Assembly (NCBI GenBank): GCA_022113835.1
Contig: JAILWY010000030.1
Span: forward strand, 2,193,501-2,257,500
Length of the DNA: 64,000 nt
Source of the DNA: Atopsyche davidsoni
Taxonomy: Eukaryota; Arthropoda; Insecta; Trichoptera; Hydrobiosidae
Direction of reading: 5' to 3'
Shown: piece after piece, positions 45,777 to 56,954 of the stretch
Layout: every line of letters begins with the position of its first letter
How positions within the stretch are numbered: the stretch's first letter is position 1
The notes under the pieces: model-generated
Databases searched by the model: none
Told to the model about the DNA's origin: nothing
Seen by the model: the letters and a program-made list of their open reading frames with translations, nothing else
Program-made: the position numbers and the translations under genes

Positions 45777-45952
45777 CTAGAAATGTAGCCCGTCATAAAA
45801 TGACGTATTCGATGAACGATGTAATAGTGTTTGAACATATGTTTGGCTGACAATTATATGAATACTAGAAATGTAGCCCGTCATAAAATGACGTATTCGA
45901 TGAACGATGTAATAGTGTTTGAACATATGTTTGGCTGACAATTATATGAATA
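45777..45952 (-). repeat. Duplicated 88-bp Helitron 3' terminus (two CTAG ends with hairpins)
   Basis: Two identical or nearly identical 88-bp units, 45,777-45,864 and 45,865-45,952. Each begins (plus strand) CTAGAAATGTAGCCCG with the hairpin CGTCATAAAATGACG, i.e. each is a full 3' end with CTAG and hairpin. The outer one is used at the genomic junction. Confidence 0.9.
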
Positions 45953-46060
45953 TATTTTCTTTCATTTTGTACACATATATTTTGAATAAGTGGATATTAA
46001 TTTCGAAAGCAATGCCATTCTATGAGCCATCACAAATGAGTGGTACATACCAATTTTTTA

Positions 46061-49000
46061 TTATAGGACTGTCTTGTATACAATGTTTTTTGTGAAAATT
46101 CTATTGTCTTGAAAGAGTTCGCCTTGCTGGTGACTTTCTTTCACGAACACTTTAATATTGTCTTTATTGGAACATCTTGAGAATGCCACATATAACTGTC
46201 CATGTGCAAATACTGGTTCATCCAAATAAATGCCGACTGAATTGAAACTTTGCCCCTGCGATTTATTAATTGTCATTGCAAACGCTAATATGACGGGAAA
46301 TTGCCGGCGTTTTAATATAAATGGCAAACCGGTCTCACTGGGGGCAATTTCAATCCTTGGAATAAAAACTCGGTCTCCTTTATTTGTTCCAGTCAACACC
46401 TCCACATCGATGAAATTGTGATGCAGCACTTTAACAATCATACGGGTCCCATTACACAGTCCTCGCTTCGGCTGCATGTTACGGAGGAGCATAACAATGG
46501 CGCCTACTTTGAGGATTAGTTTGTGTGGGGGCATTCCCGAAGGAGTTTGGGAATTTAAAAATTCCGTGGTAAAAGTAAAATCGGTGTCATCTTCTGATAC
46601 CACTGAATCTTCACTATAGTATATTTTTTCAGTTCCCGGCAGCAGGCACAGAATTTGATGATTCAACTCTAAACATATTTTGTTTTTGGTGGTTAAAATC
46701 ACTTTATCGGCTAGTTCATCACTGGCAATAATTGCATTCCCATAAATGGCTCTAATAATGGAATCTTCACAAACCATGTGAGAAGGAATTTCGATATAAC
46801 CACTTGGCAAATCAGTTATTGGTTGCGTTTTGCCTTCTCCAATGTCGATTAACCACTTATTGAACACGTCTTGTCCTTCTGATCGCATATTTACACTCAA
46901 TTTTAATTTCAAAAAGTCACTCCAAAGTAAGCTTGATTTAAGACATGCTTCGATTATATGAGTTCTTGACCCTTTCACAACCACTGGTAATGTCTGTCTA
47001 AAATCACCACCCAACAACATCACTTTTCCCCCAAATTTAATATTGTTCTTTTGTATTTCTCGAAATAAAACATCTATGCATTGGAGCATATGGCAAGACA
47101 TCATGGTTGCTTCATCGATAATAATTAGCTTTGCTTCACGTAAAGATACAGCTTCTTCTGACGCCATGCGCATATGGGATGTTGAATTCTCTAATATCGG
47201 AATCGGCAGCTTGAATCCACTATGGACAGTGCGGCCTCCTTTGAGTAGAAGAGCAGCAATACCTGTTGTCGCATGCGGTAGAACAATTTCTCCTTTTCCT
47301 CGTACGTATGCCATCAGCGTGTTATACAAATATGTTTTGCCAGATCCACCAGGTCCATCGAGATAAAAGCAACGACTTGACGATTCCGGATTTTCAAGTG
47401 CATCACGAATAAGATAAAAAGCTCGTTTTTGAAGTAAATTGAGTGTTTTAATTTTGATTGTCGCTTGATCTGCTTCCGCTTGAATGTCCATGTAGTCGAT
47501 GGCTTGTTCTGGAATTGATCCTGGGTTTGGTAAACTAAATGATGCCAACTGAAGGCCATGTGACAGTAGAATGTCCTGTATGTCATGCAGAGCTTTATTC
47601 TTTGCATTCAACTCGCTCATATATATCAGATAATCTTCGCACAACATATTGGAAAATGTATCCCACAAACCTGATGCATTGGTTGGATTGCAAAAGACAC
47701 AAATAAAAGCAAATATTTGTCTCAACTGTCGAGGCATTTCAAAAATTGAAGCTTCATCTAAAAGGCGTTCCCATTCTTGGTCATCTGCTAAGAGATTTCT
47801 TTGCCGTGCAGCTTCTACGAATGTCGGTTGCAATGTACCATTGAAGCTTTTCAAATTTTCAAAACTCATTGCTCCAGCTACTTTCAGTAAAAGCAAACGA
47901 AGGCAATATCTCTCCATATCTTTCGGACTAACTGTATAGATCCGAGACATCACATTACCGCCGGTCTTCTTCCTTGCACTCCATTTCCCTTTTGAAAAGA
48001 CATAATGGTTAGGAATCTCAGAGTACAAATATTGTCTCGCATTTGCATCAATTATGTTCAACTTAAACCATGCTGTCAGTGTTGTATCATTTTCTGCAGC
48101 GCGGGCAAGTGCTGCGTGCTCTTCTCCATCACTGAAACGGACCATTTGTTGGAGCGGAAGATGGATAGCTAGTCGAATAAATGCATGAGACCTATCGTGC
48201 ATTTTATATTCTCTTAGCCGCCAAATCGCTTCAGGGGCACTAACATATCGAGCATCGATATGATTTGTTACTTCATTCAAAACAAATTCACCCTTCTGTT
48301 CCGTATTTCCAATGGTAACATTGGCCGAATCGTACCCTTTGTAGATATATTTATAAATATATTTTATAGATTTTATGGATGTGCAGGCCTCTACATTGAT
48401 GTGAGCATTGTATTTAAGTAATAAATAAGGATTATATGGCACAACAAATCTGTTATCTACAGGTGTTTCTCTAATCCTTATGCTTACTCCTTCCCGCCTT
48501 TTATACAATGGATATCCATCTTCACTCATTTTTGTGGTCACTTGAAACTTTTTAGGGAAGTCTTTTGAGCACTTTCCCTCAACCATACATGGAGATTTGG
48601 GATTTAATGTTCCACATGGGCCATGAATCATTTGCTTTGTTACTATGGCGAAAAGATTTGGATTGTTGGTTGCGCTCGGAATCTCTGCACTTATAAAACT
48701 GTCTACTTTTGCCACATCATTTAATTTGTCTTCGTTTTTTAGTATTATTAAAATGTGTGCATGGGGTAGCCCACGTTTTTGGAACTCTATAGTGTACACC
48801 CATGCAATCACTTTTCCAAACAGATTCAACTCAGTAATATCGCGCATGAGTGATTTCAATTTTATATTAAAAACGCGTGCCACTAAATCTGGCCTATCTG
48901 TTGTATATTGTCCAGGAAATAAGTTGCTGGTAATCTCAGGCCATTTTGGATTACACGTAAAAGTACAAAATATGTCTGGTTTTCCAAATCTCGTCACAAT

Positions 49001-50773
49001 TGCCATGGCATCATTATACCTCTCTCTCATATTTCTTGGGGAGCCTTGGAACGAAGAGGGCAGAATAATGGCTCGCCCTGCTGGCATCCCTGCGTCTGCT
49101 GCTCCTCTCGAGACATAATCCATCAATCCATTATAGTTTTCAGATCGTAATTTTTGCTGTTGATATTTGATGAAATTTAGATTATTTGCCTCTACTTGCA
49201 AGTGAGAGTCTATAATCCATTGTTGCGTTAAATTTCCTCCATGAAGTATTGGATTGAATTCACCTTTTCGAATTGTAGTCTGCGCGATTTTATACTGTAA
49301 CATGGTGACTTTGTTTCGTACCCCAATATTTGCGCCAGAATAACCTACTGCTGTAATATTGGGCTGCCACCCAGGTTCACCATGAGGATAGAAAATTGGA
49401 TACGTCATAGGATCCAAATTTGGGCTGAGAATATTAATGTTAATGAAAGGATGTTCACTATTTCGTGGATATATTCTTATATCGCGAACAAAAGGTGGCT
49501 CCCCTTCGTCATTTTGAAAGATCATAGCAACTTCGTTAGACGTCGGCAAATTATAGCGTCGATTGTCCGAGTGACGGTCTCTCCGTATGACCATGCTTAC
49601 TTTTGGCATAGGTAGCTGATTCTGCTGAGCATGGTTTTTTTGTGCCTGCTCTACTTCACTCATTGTTTTGAATGCCGCTGCAAACGGATTGGACTGCATG
49701 ATTTTTGCTAGCTCCCTCATTACAACCGGATTGCAATCAATGTTCTCTGCCAAGCTCATTCTTTCTACTACTGCCTGTGCAGGATCGAGAACGTACAGTT
49801 GAGCATATTTTCTCGTACTACCATCAGTTGGATGAAGGTGCGAAGTTCTGTGATATGTTTGGCCTTGAACATTGAAGCAGAATGGCCCTGATCCTGCCAC
49901 AGGACCTGCTAATTTAGCTCCCATTGATGCAAAAGATATATTGTTATTGTATGATCTTATTTTTCTTTTGAAATTTCCATTATAAATATTTTCTGGATTT
50001 GACATAATATCTTTTAAATATACTGGAAAAATAGGCCTTGCTGGTAGTTTCACTTTACCTTTGTGACAGCAATCGTTGAACTTTCCATCTGATGGTTTTT
50101 CTGCTTTAAAATGTAAAGCATTGCAGAATCGACAGGTCACATTCATTAATCCGCAATTGTGTGCAGTAATATTTTCTGGGACAGCAGCCGCTATCAAACG
50201 CTCCTGTGTGAGTTGTCTTATTGTTTCTTCTGTTTCTGTTTGTCTCGATGTGGATGCACGCACTCGCTTTGAGGACAAACGCTGCACTCGCCGTGCTTCC
50301 GCTTCTTCTTGTCGTGAAGTGGATGTACGCACTCGCATTGAGGACAAACGCTGCACTTGCTGTGCTTCCGTTTCTTCTTGTCGTGAAGTGGATGTATGCA
50401 CTCGCATTGAGGACAAACGCTGCACTCGCTGTGCTTCCGTTTCTTCTTGTCGTGAAGTGGATGTACGCACTCGCTTTGAGGACAAACGTTGCGCTCGCTG
50501 TGCGTCCGTTTCTTTTTGTCTCGTTATCGATGCACGCTCTCTCATTAAAGACAAATGCAGTGTTCGCTGTGCATCAGTTTCTTTTTGTCTTGAGGTCGAT
50601 GCACGTACTCGAATTTTAAGAAGATGCTCCTCACGTTTCCCTTCCAAAACAAACAACCCATCACTTTCACTGCACTGTTCTTTATTTAATGCAGTCTTTA
50701 TCATGTTCAATTGTGCAATTCTTTTTGAATTACGTTTGCTGTGGGTAGACGGTGTTATTTTTCTAGGAGGCAT
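46061..50773 (-). CDS. Helitron Rep-helicase transposase, intact
   Basis: 1570 codons with no break. Residues about 50-190 hold six or more 23-residue tandem repeats of the type RVRTSTSRQEETEAQRVQRL, a basic low-complexity N-terminus common in animal Helitrons. A CRFCNALHF zinc-like motif follows, then the Helitron-like N domain. The Rep (HUH) nuclease has GLPHAHILI and the catalytic YIYKYIYKGYD. The C-terminal SF1B/Pif1-type helicase has Walker A DGPGGSGKTYLYN, Walker B IIIDEATMM, and the TINKSQGQSF and YVAFSRCSN motifs near the end. The protein nicks at the 5' TC end, unwinds, and rolls a circle of single-stranded element DNA. The start ATG at 50,773 is 382 bases inside the 5' end. All visible catalytic residues are present, so activity is plausible. 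Confidence 0.96.
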   Translation of the reverse strand: MPPRKITPSTHSKRNSKRIAQLNMIKTALNKEQCSESDGLFVLEGKREEHLLKIRVRASTSRQKETDAQRTLHLSLMRERASITRQKETDAQRAQRLSSKRVRTSTSRQEETEAQRVQRLSSMRVHTSTSRQEETEAQQVQRLSSMRVRTSTSRQEEAEARRVQRLSSKRVRASTSRQTETEETIRQLTQERLIAAAVPENITAHNCGLMNVTCRFCNALHFKAEKPSDGKFNDCCHKGKVKLPARPIFPVYLKDIMSNPENIYNGNFKRKIRSYNNNISFASMGAKLAGPVAGSGPFCFNVQGQTYHRTSHLHPTDGSTRKYAQLYVLDPAQAVVERMSLAENIDCNPVVMRELAKIMQSNPFAAAFKTMSEVEQAQKNHAQQNQLPMPKVSMVIRRDRHSDNRRYNLPTSNEVAMIFQNDEGEPPFVRDIRIYPRNSEHPFININILSPNLDPMTYPIFYPHGEPGWQPNITAVGYSGANIGVRNKVTMLQYKIAQTTIRKGEFNPILHGGNLTQQWIIDSHLQVEANNLNFIKYQQQKLRSENYNGLMDYVSRGAADAGMPAGRAIILPSSFQGSPRNMRERYNDAMAIVTRFGKPDIFCTFTCNPKWPEITSNLFPGQYTTDRPDLVARVFNIKLKSLMRDITELNLFGKVIAWVYTIEFQKRGLPHAHILIILKNEDKLNDVAKVDSFISAEIPSATNNPNLFAIVTKQMIHGPCGTLNPKSPCMVEGKCSKDFPKKFQVTTKMSEDGYPLYKRREGVSIRIRETPVDNRFVVPYNPYLLLKYNAHINVEACTSIKSIKYIYKYIYKGYDSANVTIGNTEQKGEFVLNEVTNHIDARYVSAPEAIWRLREYKMHDRSHAFIRLAIHLPLQQMVRFSDGEEHAALARAAENDTTLTAWFKLNIIDANARQYLYSEIPNHYVFSKGKWSARKKTGGNVMSRIYTVSPKDMERYCLRLLLLKVAGAMSFENLKSFNGTLQPTFVEAARQRNLLADDQEWERLLDEASIFEMPRQLRQIFAFICVFCNPTNASGLWDTFSNMLCEDYLIYMSELNAKNKALHDIQDILLSHGLQLASFSLPNPGSIPEQAIDYMDIQAEADQATIKIKTLNLLQKRAFYLIRDALENPESSSRCFYLDGPGGSGKTYLYNTLMAYVRGKGEIVLPHATTGIAALLLKGGRTVHSGFKLPIPILENSTSHMRMASEEAVSLREAKLIIIDEATMMSCHMLQCIDVLFREIQKNNIKFGGKVMLLGGDFRQTLPVVVKGSRTHIIEACLKSSLLWSDFLKLKLSVNMRSEGQDVFNKWLIDIGEGKTQPITDLPSGYIEIPSHMVCEDSIIRAIYGNAIIASDELADKVILTTKNKICLELNHQILCLLPGTEKIYYSEDSVVSEDDTDFTFTTEFLNSQTPSGMPPHKLILKVGAIVMLLRNMQPKRGLCNGTRMIVKVLHHNFIDVEVLTGTNKGDRVFIPRIEIAPSETGLPFILKRRQFPVILAFAMTINKSQGQSFNSVGIYLDEPVFAHGQLYVAFSRCSNKDNIKVFVKESHQQGELFQDNRIFTKNIVYKTVL

Positions 50774-53124
50774 TTTGAGTTATTAATGATGTGAAAAATA
50801 ATTTCTAATGCAATTTCGATGAAAAAATAAAGATGGCACTTGTGTCAAACTGACAAGCTGGAAATTTGTTTTTTTTTGTAAAAGTTCTAAATTTGAAAAT
50901 CTCGCGGTGAACAACATCTCGCGGCGAAAAACAGAATTATATAATTCGTACATATTGAAACTCGCTAAAGCATATTTTATAGTTTATGAATGAAAATATT
51001 ATCCTATCGTCTTGAAATTCGGCACATAGCTGCGGAAAAATTTACTTAACTTATGTGCAAAAAATCAGCGTTGTATCTTTTAAGATATTCTATAGAAAAC
51101 CAAAAATCGAAACATACACACATACAAACACACAATGGCTATTATATATATTAGATTATCTCTAACCGAATTTAATTATATCATCAAGTTGCCAATAATT
51201 GAAAGTCACAAAATAGTTTGTAATTATTTTTAGGTTTGTATTTTATTGGATTGCATTTTTAGGATTGAATCAGGATCATGTGTATATTTACGCTCTGAAT
51301 TGAATTTCCAGGCTCTGTTGTTGTCGAACTCTTATTCTAAGCTTTCTGTAAACTGAACGGCATATATTTTTGTGTGTTATATTATATATCTTCCGTCAGG
51401 CTTTATTTTACTAGATCCAAATTGAAGTGCTATTTCATTTATTATTCTCATATACCATTTCATATTTTTCAATATATTTCTTTACAGAATGGCGGGATTT
51501 TATAATCTATTTAGGTTGGACCAGAAGATGCAAGTACTTAAAGATGGGAAAAAAATAATGTAGTTAGTGGATATGTTAACAACGATCGCTGAGAATGTGA
51601 ATTTGAAATACAGGAAGAGATAAATCTTAAAACTTTTATTCAAACAATTGCAAGTTGTATTCTAATTACAATCGATTGACGCGGGCTGCAAAAAGGCTGA
51701 TTCTCCTGCTATAGAAGTCACACAAGTAATTAATACACCGCTGCGATTAATTGATATTTGAGATCAAAATCTGATATTTTGAATCCTTCTTGTACTCCAC
51801 GAATTATGATTCTAATCTCTCTTCATACTGTTGAATTAAAAGTAGAAATCGTGTTTGAATTTATAAACTACAGACAGATAAATTTTCTGCACCAACCTCT
51901 TTCATCAGATCGTGTGATTAGAGTTCATGATTAAAGGTTGTAGTGTGTAACATTGACAGGAATCTGAAGGTGAAATTTTTCTTCAATCAGCAGTCTTTTT
52001 TAATTATTTTTTTTATCGTTTACTGGGAGCTTATTTATCTAAGGACTGTTTAGAAATGACATGTTTTTCCTATGTACCTAGCTCTGTAGCGTATTCTCCA
52101 GAGTGCAAATGTGTAATATTTTCAAGAAGCCTGATGATAAATATTGTTAAAAGTTTCAATCAGGCAAATATTTATTGTCTGTTGCATATTTTAAAATTAC
52201 TGAACAGTGACGTTTTTGACAGGTCAAGAAGTTGCCTCCTTGAGTCCATAAATTTATTAAGTTTGGCAGCCTGTATTGTGCCAGTGGCAGCAGAGGTCAC
52301 ATTTGGCCAGTTTAGTGCAGTCTTCAAAGTGGTGTTGTGTGTTTGGGGTGCTTCTAGTGATGTGTGTTTGTGGCGGTTCTAGTGATGTGGTGTTTGTGGT
52401 GAATTAATATTCACCTTGAAGAGTGTTTAACAGTTTTCAGACTCAGTGGTGAAGTGGACAAGAAATCATAAAATGTGTCAAGGATCTCTTTAAACAGGTA
52501 CATTCAAATTTATCGGTCAAAGAAATGATTGTTACAAATTTGCTGTAGATCAAATGTAAAATTATCCTAGAATATCCCACAGATCTATTAAATTTTACCA
52601 GTTGCTTTAATCTGTAAACACTAAACGGTAGTTTAACAGCAAATCCAGCAAGCAGCTATAAGTAATAAATATACAAATATATTATCATATATTTGTATTC
52701 CTTCATTCTTATGTCACTTTGAATTCAATTAATATCACTTTTCAAACTACTCTTGTTTATGAATATAAATTAAATTATACATTGAAGATTTAAGATCTTT
52801 TATAAATACTCTTAAAAATTACAACAACTTCACCGATTTTACAAGGCCTGTAAGAGTAGCACATCATATTATTATATATCTGTGGCAAATGTGGAATCAC
52901 AGCTGTCACTAATCTAACACAGTTGCATTAATCAATAAAATTTTTAAAAAAGTAATACAAAAATATTAGACTAATTATCACAATAGTTCAGGGTAGATTA
53001 TTATAATAACAGAACCTTTAGTTACAAATATACTTGTATACCAACATTTTGAAAACAACGGTTATTTAAAAACAAAGCTTGAATAAACCCAGAAAATATT
53101 AATAGTGAATTTATTGTTTTTCAG

Positions 53125-53233
53125 GTTCACAGAGTGTTATGTGGTAGCAGTGTGTAAGGAGTTATGCGGCCTTTCCTGAGCTGCAAGATATTGACAGCGG
53201 AAAGCTTGATCGGGCCTGCAGGCGCTTCAGCCG
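53125..53233 (+). other. Exon-like cassette 6 (copy B partner of 40,504)
   Basis: Acceptor-like TTGTTTTTCAG and donor GTGAGTG. It contains GAGCTGCAAGATATTGACAG and CGGAAAGCTTGA. Longer than cassette 3 by small insertions, hence not frame-preserving. Confidence 0.4.
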
Positions 53234-53239
53234 GTGAGT

Positions 53240-56200
53240 GTTTTTACTCTAATACAATGTCGTGCGGTTAGCATGAGTTACTGATTCCACTCAATTTATT
53301 TTAAAGTAGTATTTTTCGATAGTGCTTTGTGTATTCCATCAAAATTTAATAACTGTTTTCCATTATAAAGCACTTTTCATTATTGCTTAATCTGTATTTT
53401 GCATCTGTCACAAGTTGCTTTTAGGTTGAATGGAGTTTTAGCATTCTAACCCAACGACCATATTCCTTCGGTTGACGGAACGTGACAGATTTAAGAAAAT
53501 ATATGAGCCAGCATTTTAAATAAACACATTTGATACAACATTTTTATTGCTCTCGTATGTCTGATTCTCACATTAGAATTTATTTTCACATAGCATCATC
53601 TATTCCTTGTATAGAAAAATTAGAATTACTTCTTTGTTGCTATGCAGAAGCATAAGCATATAAATAAGTATGCATGTTGAGTTTTATAAGCCAATTACTT
53701 TGAGACTTGCATCTTTAATAATTTTACATTGTTTTATCATTTTGCGATAGACAATTTTATTAATTTATTTATTAATTTCTCAATTCACAACCACCTACCA
53801 CAGGCAGGTAAGAATTGAATATTTTAGGCTGTAGTTTATCTAAATATGAGTAAGTTTGAGATTTTTATTAGATGTGAAAAAAAAATTGAAGAAAAGGATT
53901 TGTTTGCTGTAAAATGCACAGCATGTCCTAAAATGACATTTGATCATTTGGTAATATTTCACGGTAGAAATTGAGCATATAATTGTATTATTTTTATCGG
54001 AAATTTATTTATTTAAACACAATCAAACTTAATATTATTTTTTGCTCGTGAGTAGTATGGCTCATACAAGTTAATATATATTAAATAAAAAAATTAATTG
54101 AACACCAAGAAGTGTTTAACACAATTCAAATGAATATTAATCTAATAATCGGAATAAGTAATTAATAAACGGTCTGTTTATACCAAAATATGGAATCTGT
54201 CTATCCGAATCCGGTATAAACATGTGTGATAAACTACTGCACGAGGTGTCACTCGCTTCCGGTCAACTTTCTTATGAATCTGTCATGTTCCAAAAAGCCA
54301 GCACGCGTGTTACATTTCTTGTAGAATTTAACACCTGTTTCTTTTACATTTATGTGTATTTGATAGATTATTTTCTTATGTTGTTCTTCACAAATTGTTT
54401 TTTTATTTTAAGATTTTTTGATGTGTTATTATTTTAGAACAGTATCTGTTTTTTAAAACAGATGTTTTAATCAAATAATTGTAGGATATAGATAGATATA
54501 TATTTAGCAGCAAAATTTTCTATGCAGTCAGGTTTCAGTGCTATGCAGTTGTTCTTTAGTTACTCATATAGATTAGTAAATATACTAATATAGGAGGAGT
54601 GCATATCTTTATTGATTTGTACTAAAATTACATTAGGTTAGATCATCAGTTATTCAATCGTTATTTGTTTTATTTTATTAAGGTATACAAGATTCGTTTT
54701 ATCTACTGTCGGTATAGTTACTTTCAGATTTTATTACTCCAGGTTTGGTTAGGCTTTTTAAAATTATTTTTTTATAATTTTTACATGTTAGGTGCATTTG
54801 TGTGAGGTTTCGATTTGTTTCGTTACAGAATACGAGTTAGATATGCGTTTGTTGAGACTTGATCAATCTTATCGTATATTAAAAATAAATTTTACATTGC
54901 TTAATGTAATAACGTAATTTTCATAATATAATTTAAAATAATCTGTCGACGTTTGACTTTACTCGTGTAAAATAAGTGTATTTCGAAAATCCCTTATGAG
55001 TATTCTGAGCGCAGAGTTTTCATTAATATATCGAATTGTCCTAATTCTTAGGTAATTTACCTTCATAAATTCATACTGAATTAATTACAATGTTTGAGAT
55101 TAATCATTTGATATATACACAGATCCCCCGATTTAAACGATACTATATTTAGACAATTTCCCTTGTACACGGTTATTAAAATATTTGATTTAAATATAGG
55201 AAACAAGTAGTCATTTTTATTAGTTCCCTTGCTAACACCGTCGCTTATATTTCATTTTTCATTATCATTTTTTACAAAATGACCTGAATGTTGAAAGAAC
55301 TCTCACATTAATAAACTAACGTCAAAACTTGAACCTCATCCCATACTATAGAGTGATGAAAGTGATGTCGTACCAATCGCAATGAATAGAATAACAGTCT
55401 ACGAAAGTAATTGAATTGTCGGTTATTTAAAAATAAATTCTATTTCTTGTTTCCATGTGCAAAATGAACTACACACATATACTTTTCTATTTGTGTCATC
55501 TTATGAACAGACCGTTTTTTTTAATTTTTAAAAAATTATATATTCAGTTTTATTTTATGTTGAAATAATTGACTGAATTATGCACATGTATGTTTGATTT
55601 CTATTTACTCGGTTTTCTAAGAAACCCATTCTCAGTGTAAATCGGGGGAAAGGTGAATATATATTTAAAAAATTAAGTACCATTATATAAAATAGTATTT
55701 TAGAAGAAATCAACATTACAATGTTGACCGCACAGATCTTTTTAAAGGTTTTTCTTTTATTTAATCATAACGAGGCTTAAACTTTTTTTAATGTCACATA
55801 TTCTGTGACCTGAGAACGGTTTCATCAGCTTGAGAATATAGAACTCTCCAAGTGCAGTTAAATCTTCTCGTCTCTCATCCTTTCCTTAATAGGCAATTCC
55901 ATTTACTACATACTTCACATGTCAACTTAAACTTGATTCTAAATTTATCCATTTTGTTTGCCACGTATAGGATTTCTTTCTTTAATTTCTGTACTTTTTG
56001 CCTTATAAGTAGAGCAATAAAGAATCTAATTTTTTTAGTTCCCATGTAGTTCCGAACACTCTAAAAGCTTCTGCGAACGTTATCATTAGCACATATATTG
56101 TGCATATATTTAACATGCATAAATTTATACTGAAATAATTATTATATTTCAGATTAATCATTTGATATGGACACCTATCTCCAGATTTAACGGTACTTTA

Positions 56201-56500
56201 TTTTCACGATTTCTCTTTAACAATATAGAATTTAAAAGAAAAAAAAAAGTAGTCTTTATTTATAAAATTGTTGAAACATACGTGAGTTGCCAGTAAAAAA
56301 ATGTAAACGGATTTTTTTTTTAATACGTGAAGTCAGATACGGAGTTTAAAAAAGTTTTATTTTAAATATGTTTAATAGTTTTAAATCAATAAGATATATG
56401 TTTAAGTACTAGGTTTATATTGTCTTTGGATTCGTAAGTGTACAGTTTCCGGTAAAATCAAGATTTATTTGACATTTAGGGTTACGGGTAACTTATTCTT
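53240..56500. other. AT-rich spacer with a diverged internal duplication
   Basis: No gene. A block around 55,070-55,230 (TTAATCATTTGATATATACAC, then CCGATTTAAACG) recurs diverged at 56,140-56,280 (TTAATCATTTGATATGGACAC, CCAGATTTAACGG), spaced about 1.07 kb. Otherwise AT-rich with no recognised element ends. Confidence 0.55.
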
Positions 56501-56509
56501 ATTAAAGAA

Positions 56510-56954
56510 AGAAGTTCAAAAATCAACCCTCATTATTACTGTAGGTGATTTGAGTTGTGAGTTCAATGAGTAGATTAGGATTATCAAATGTACCAATTTG
56601 TAGATACATATGATAAATTATTGTATTTCTCCATGTTCGTCGCGAGTGTACTTTGTCGGTTTTAACACATTGTATGCGGGAATTAAATATCGTTTCCGGA
56701 ATAACTCCAAAAAAAAAATGGTTTTTATTTAAGAATAGTTTCAATACAAGTTCTTTACAACACAAAAGTCTAGCTAACATTGAATCTTATACTAAATATG
56801 CGGTCCTTATACAATAGGGTTTGCAGCCTGGGGGCTCCTGCGGTTATCGTCACTCAGATCGTTTCCGCCTGGGGGTCGCAGCTGGGTTTTTTTTTTATGT
56901 TGTGACCCTATCGTCTAATGTTGACGTCTTATGCCGATTGATGCGGAATGTGTT
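56510..56954 (-). mobile_element. Possible 3' LTR of the errantivirus-like provirus
   Basis: Lies directly downstream of env on the minus strand, after a purine-rich GAGGAGGGAGGAG tract overlapping the env end (polypurine-tract-like, 56,982-56,994). It contains TATAAGG-like and AATAAAAACC words (minus strand, about 56,725-56,810). The partner LTR lies outside the window, so the borders cannot be confirmed. Confidence 0.35.

Larger units (their letters stand above)
45777..51155 (-). mobile_element. Complete autonomous-type Helitron, with paralogous empty site
   Basis: On the minus strand it starts TCTAATATATATAATAGCC (51,155) and ends in hairpin CGTCATTTTATGACG followed by GGCTACATTTCTAG (45,777). 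It sits exactly between A (45,776) and T (51,156), as Helitrons do, without target duplication. Copy A has the empty site AATTATC across 38,232/38,233. It carries one intact Rep-helicase gene. The 3' terminus is doubled (see below). 5,379 bases. The 5' leader of 380 bases carries no captured gene. Confidence 0.94.
40680..53235. repeat. Large tandem duplication, copy B
   Basis: Direct repeat of copy A (see that entry). Specific insertions here are the TTAA element at 42,420 and the Helitron at 45,777. Between the shared blocks the two copies differ by scattered substitutions and small indels, which points to an origin old enough for divergence but older than the flanking insertions. Confidence 0.85.

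Noticed and set aside
45777..45952. Two 88-bp repeats as the start of a CRISPR-like or satellite array.
   Set aside because: Only two units exist and both are Helitron 3' ends; the organism is eukaryotic.
50076..50786. A plus-strand open frame with strongly repeated sequence near 50.2-50.8 kb.
   Set aside because: It is the antisense of the 23-residue tandem repeats at the N-terminus of the Helitron protein.
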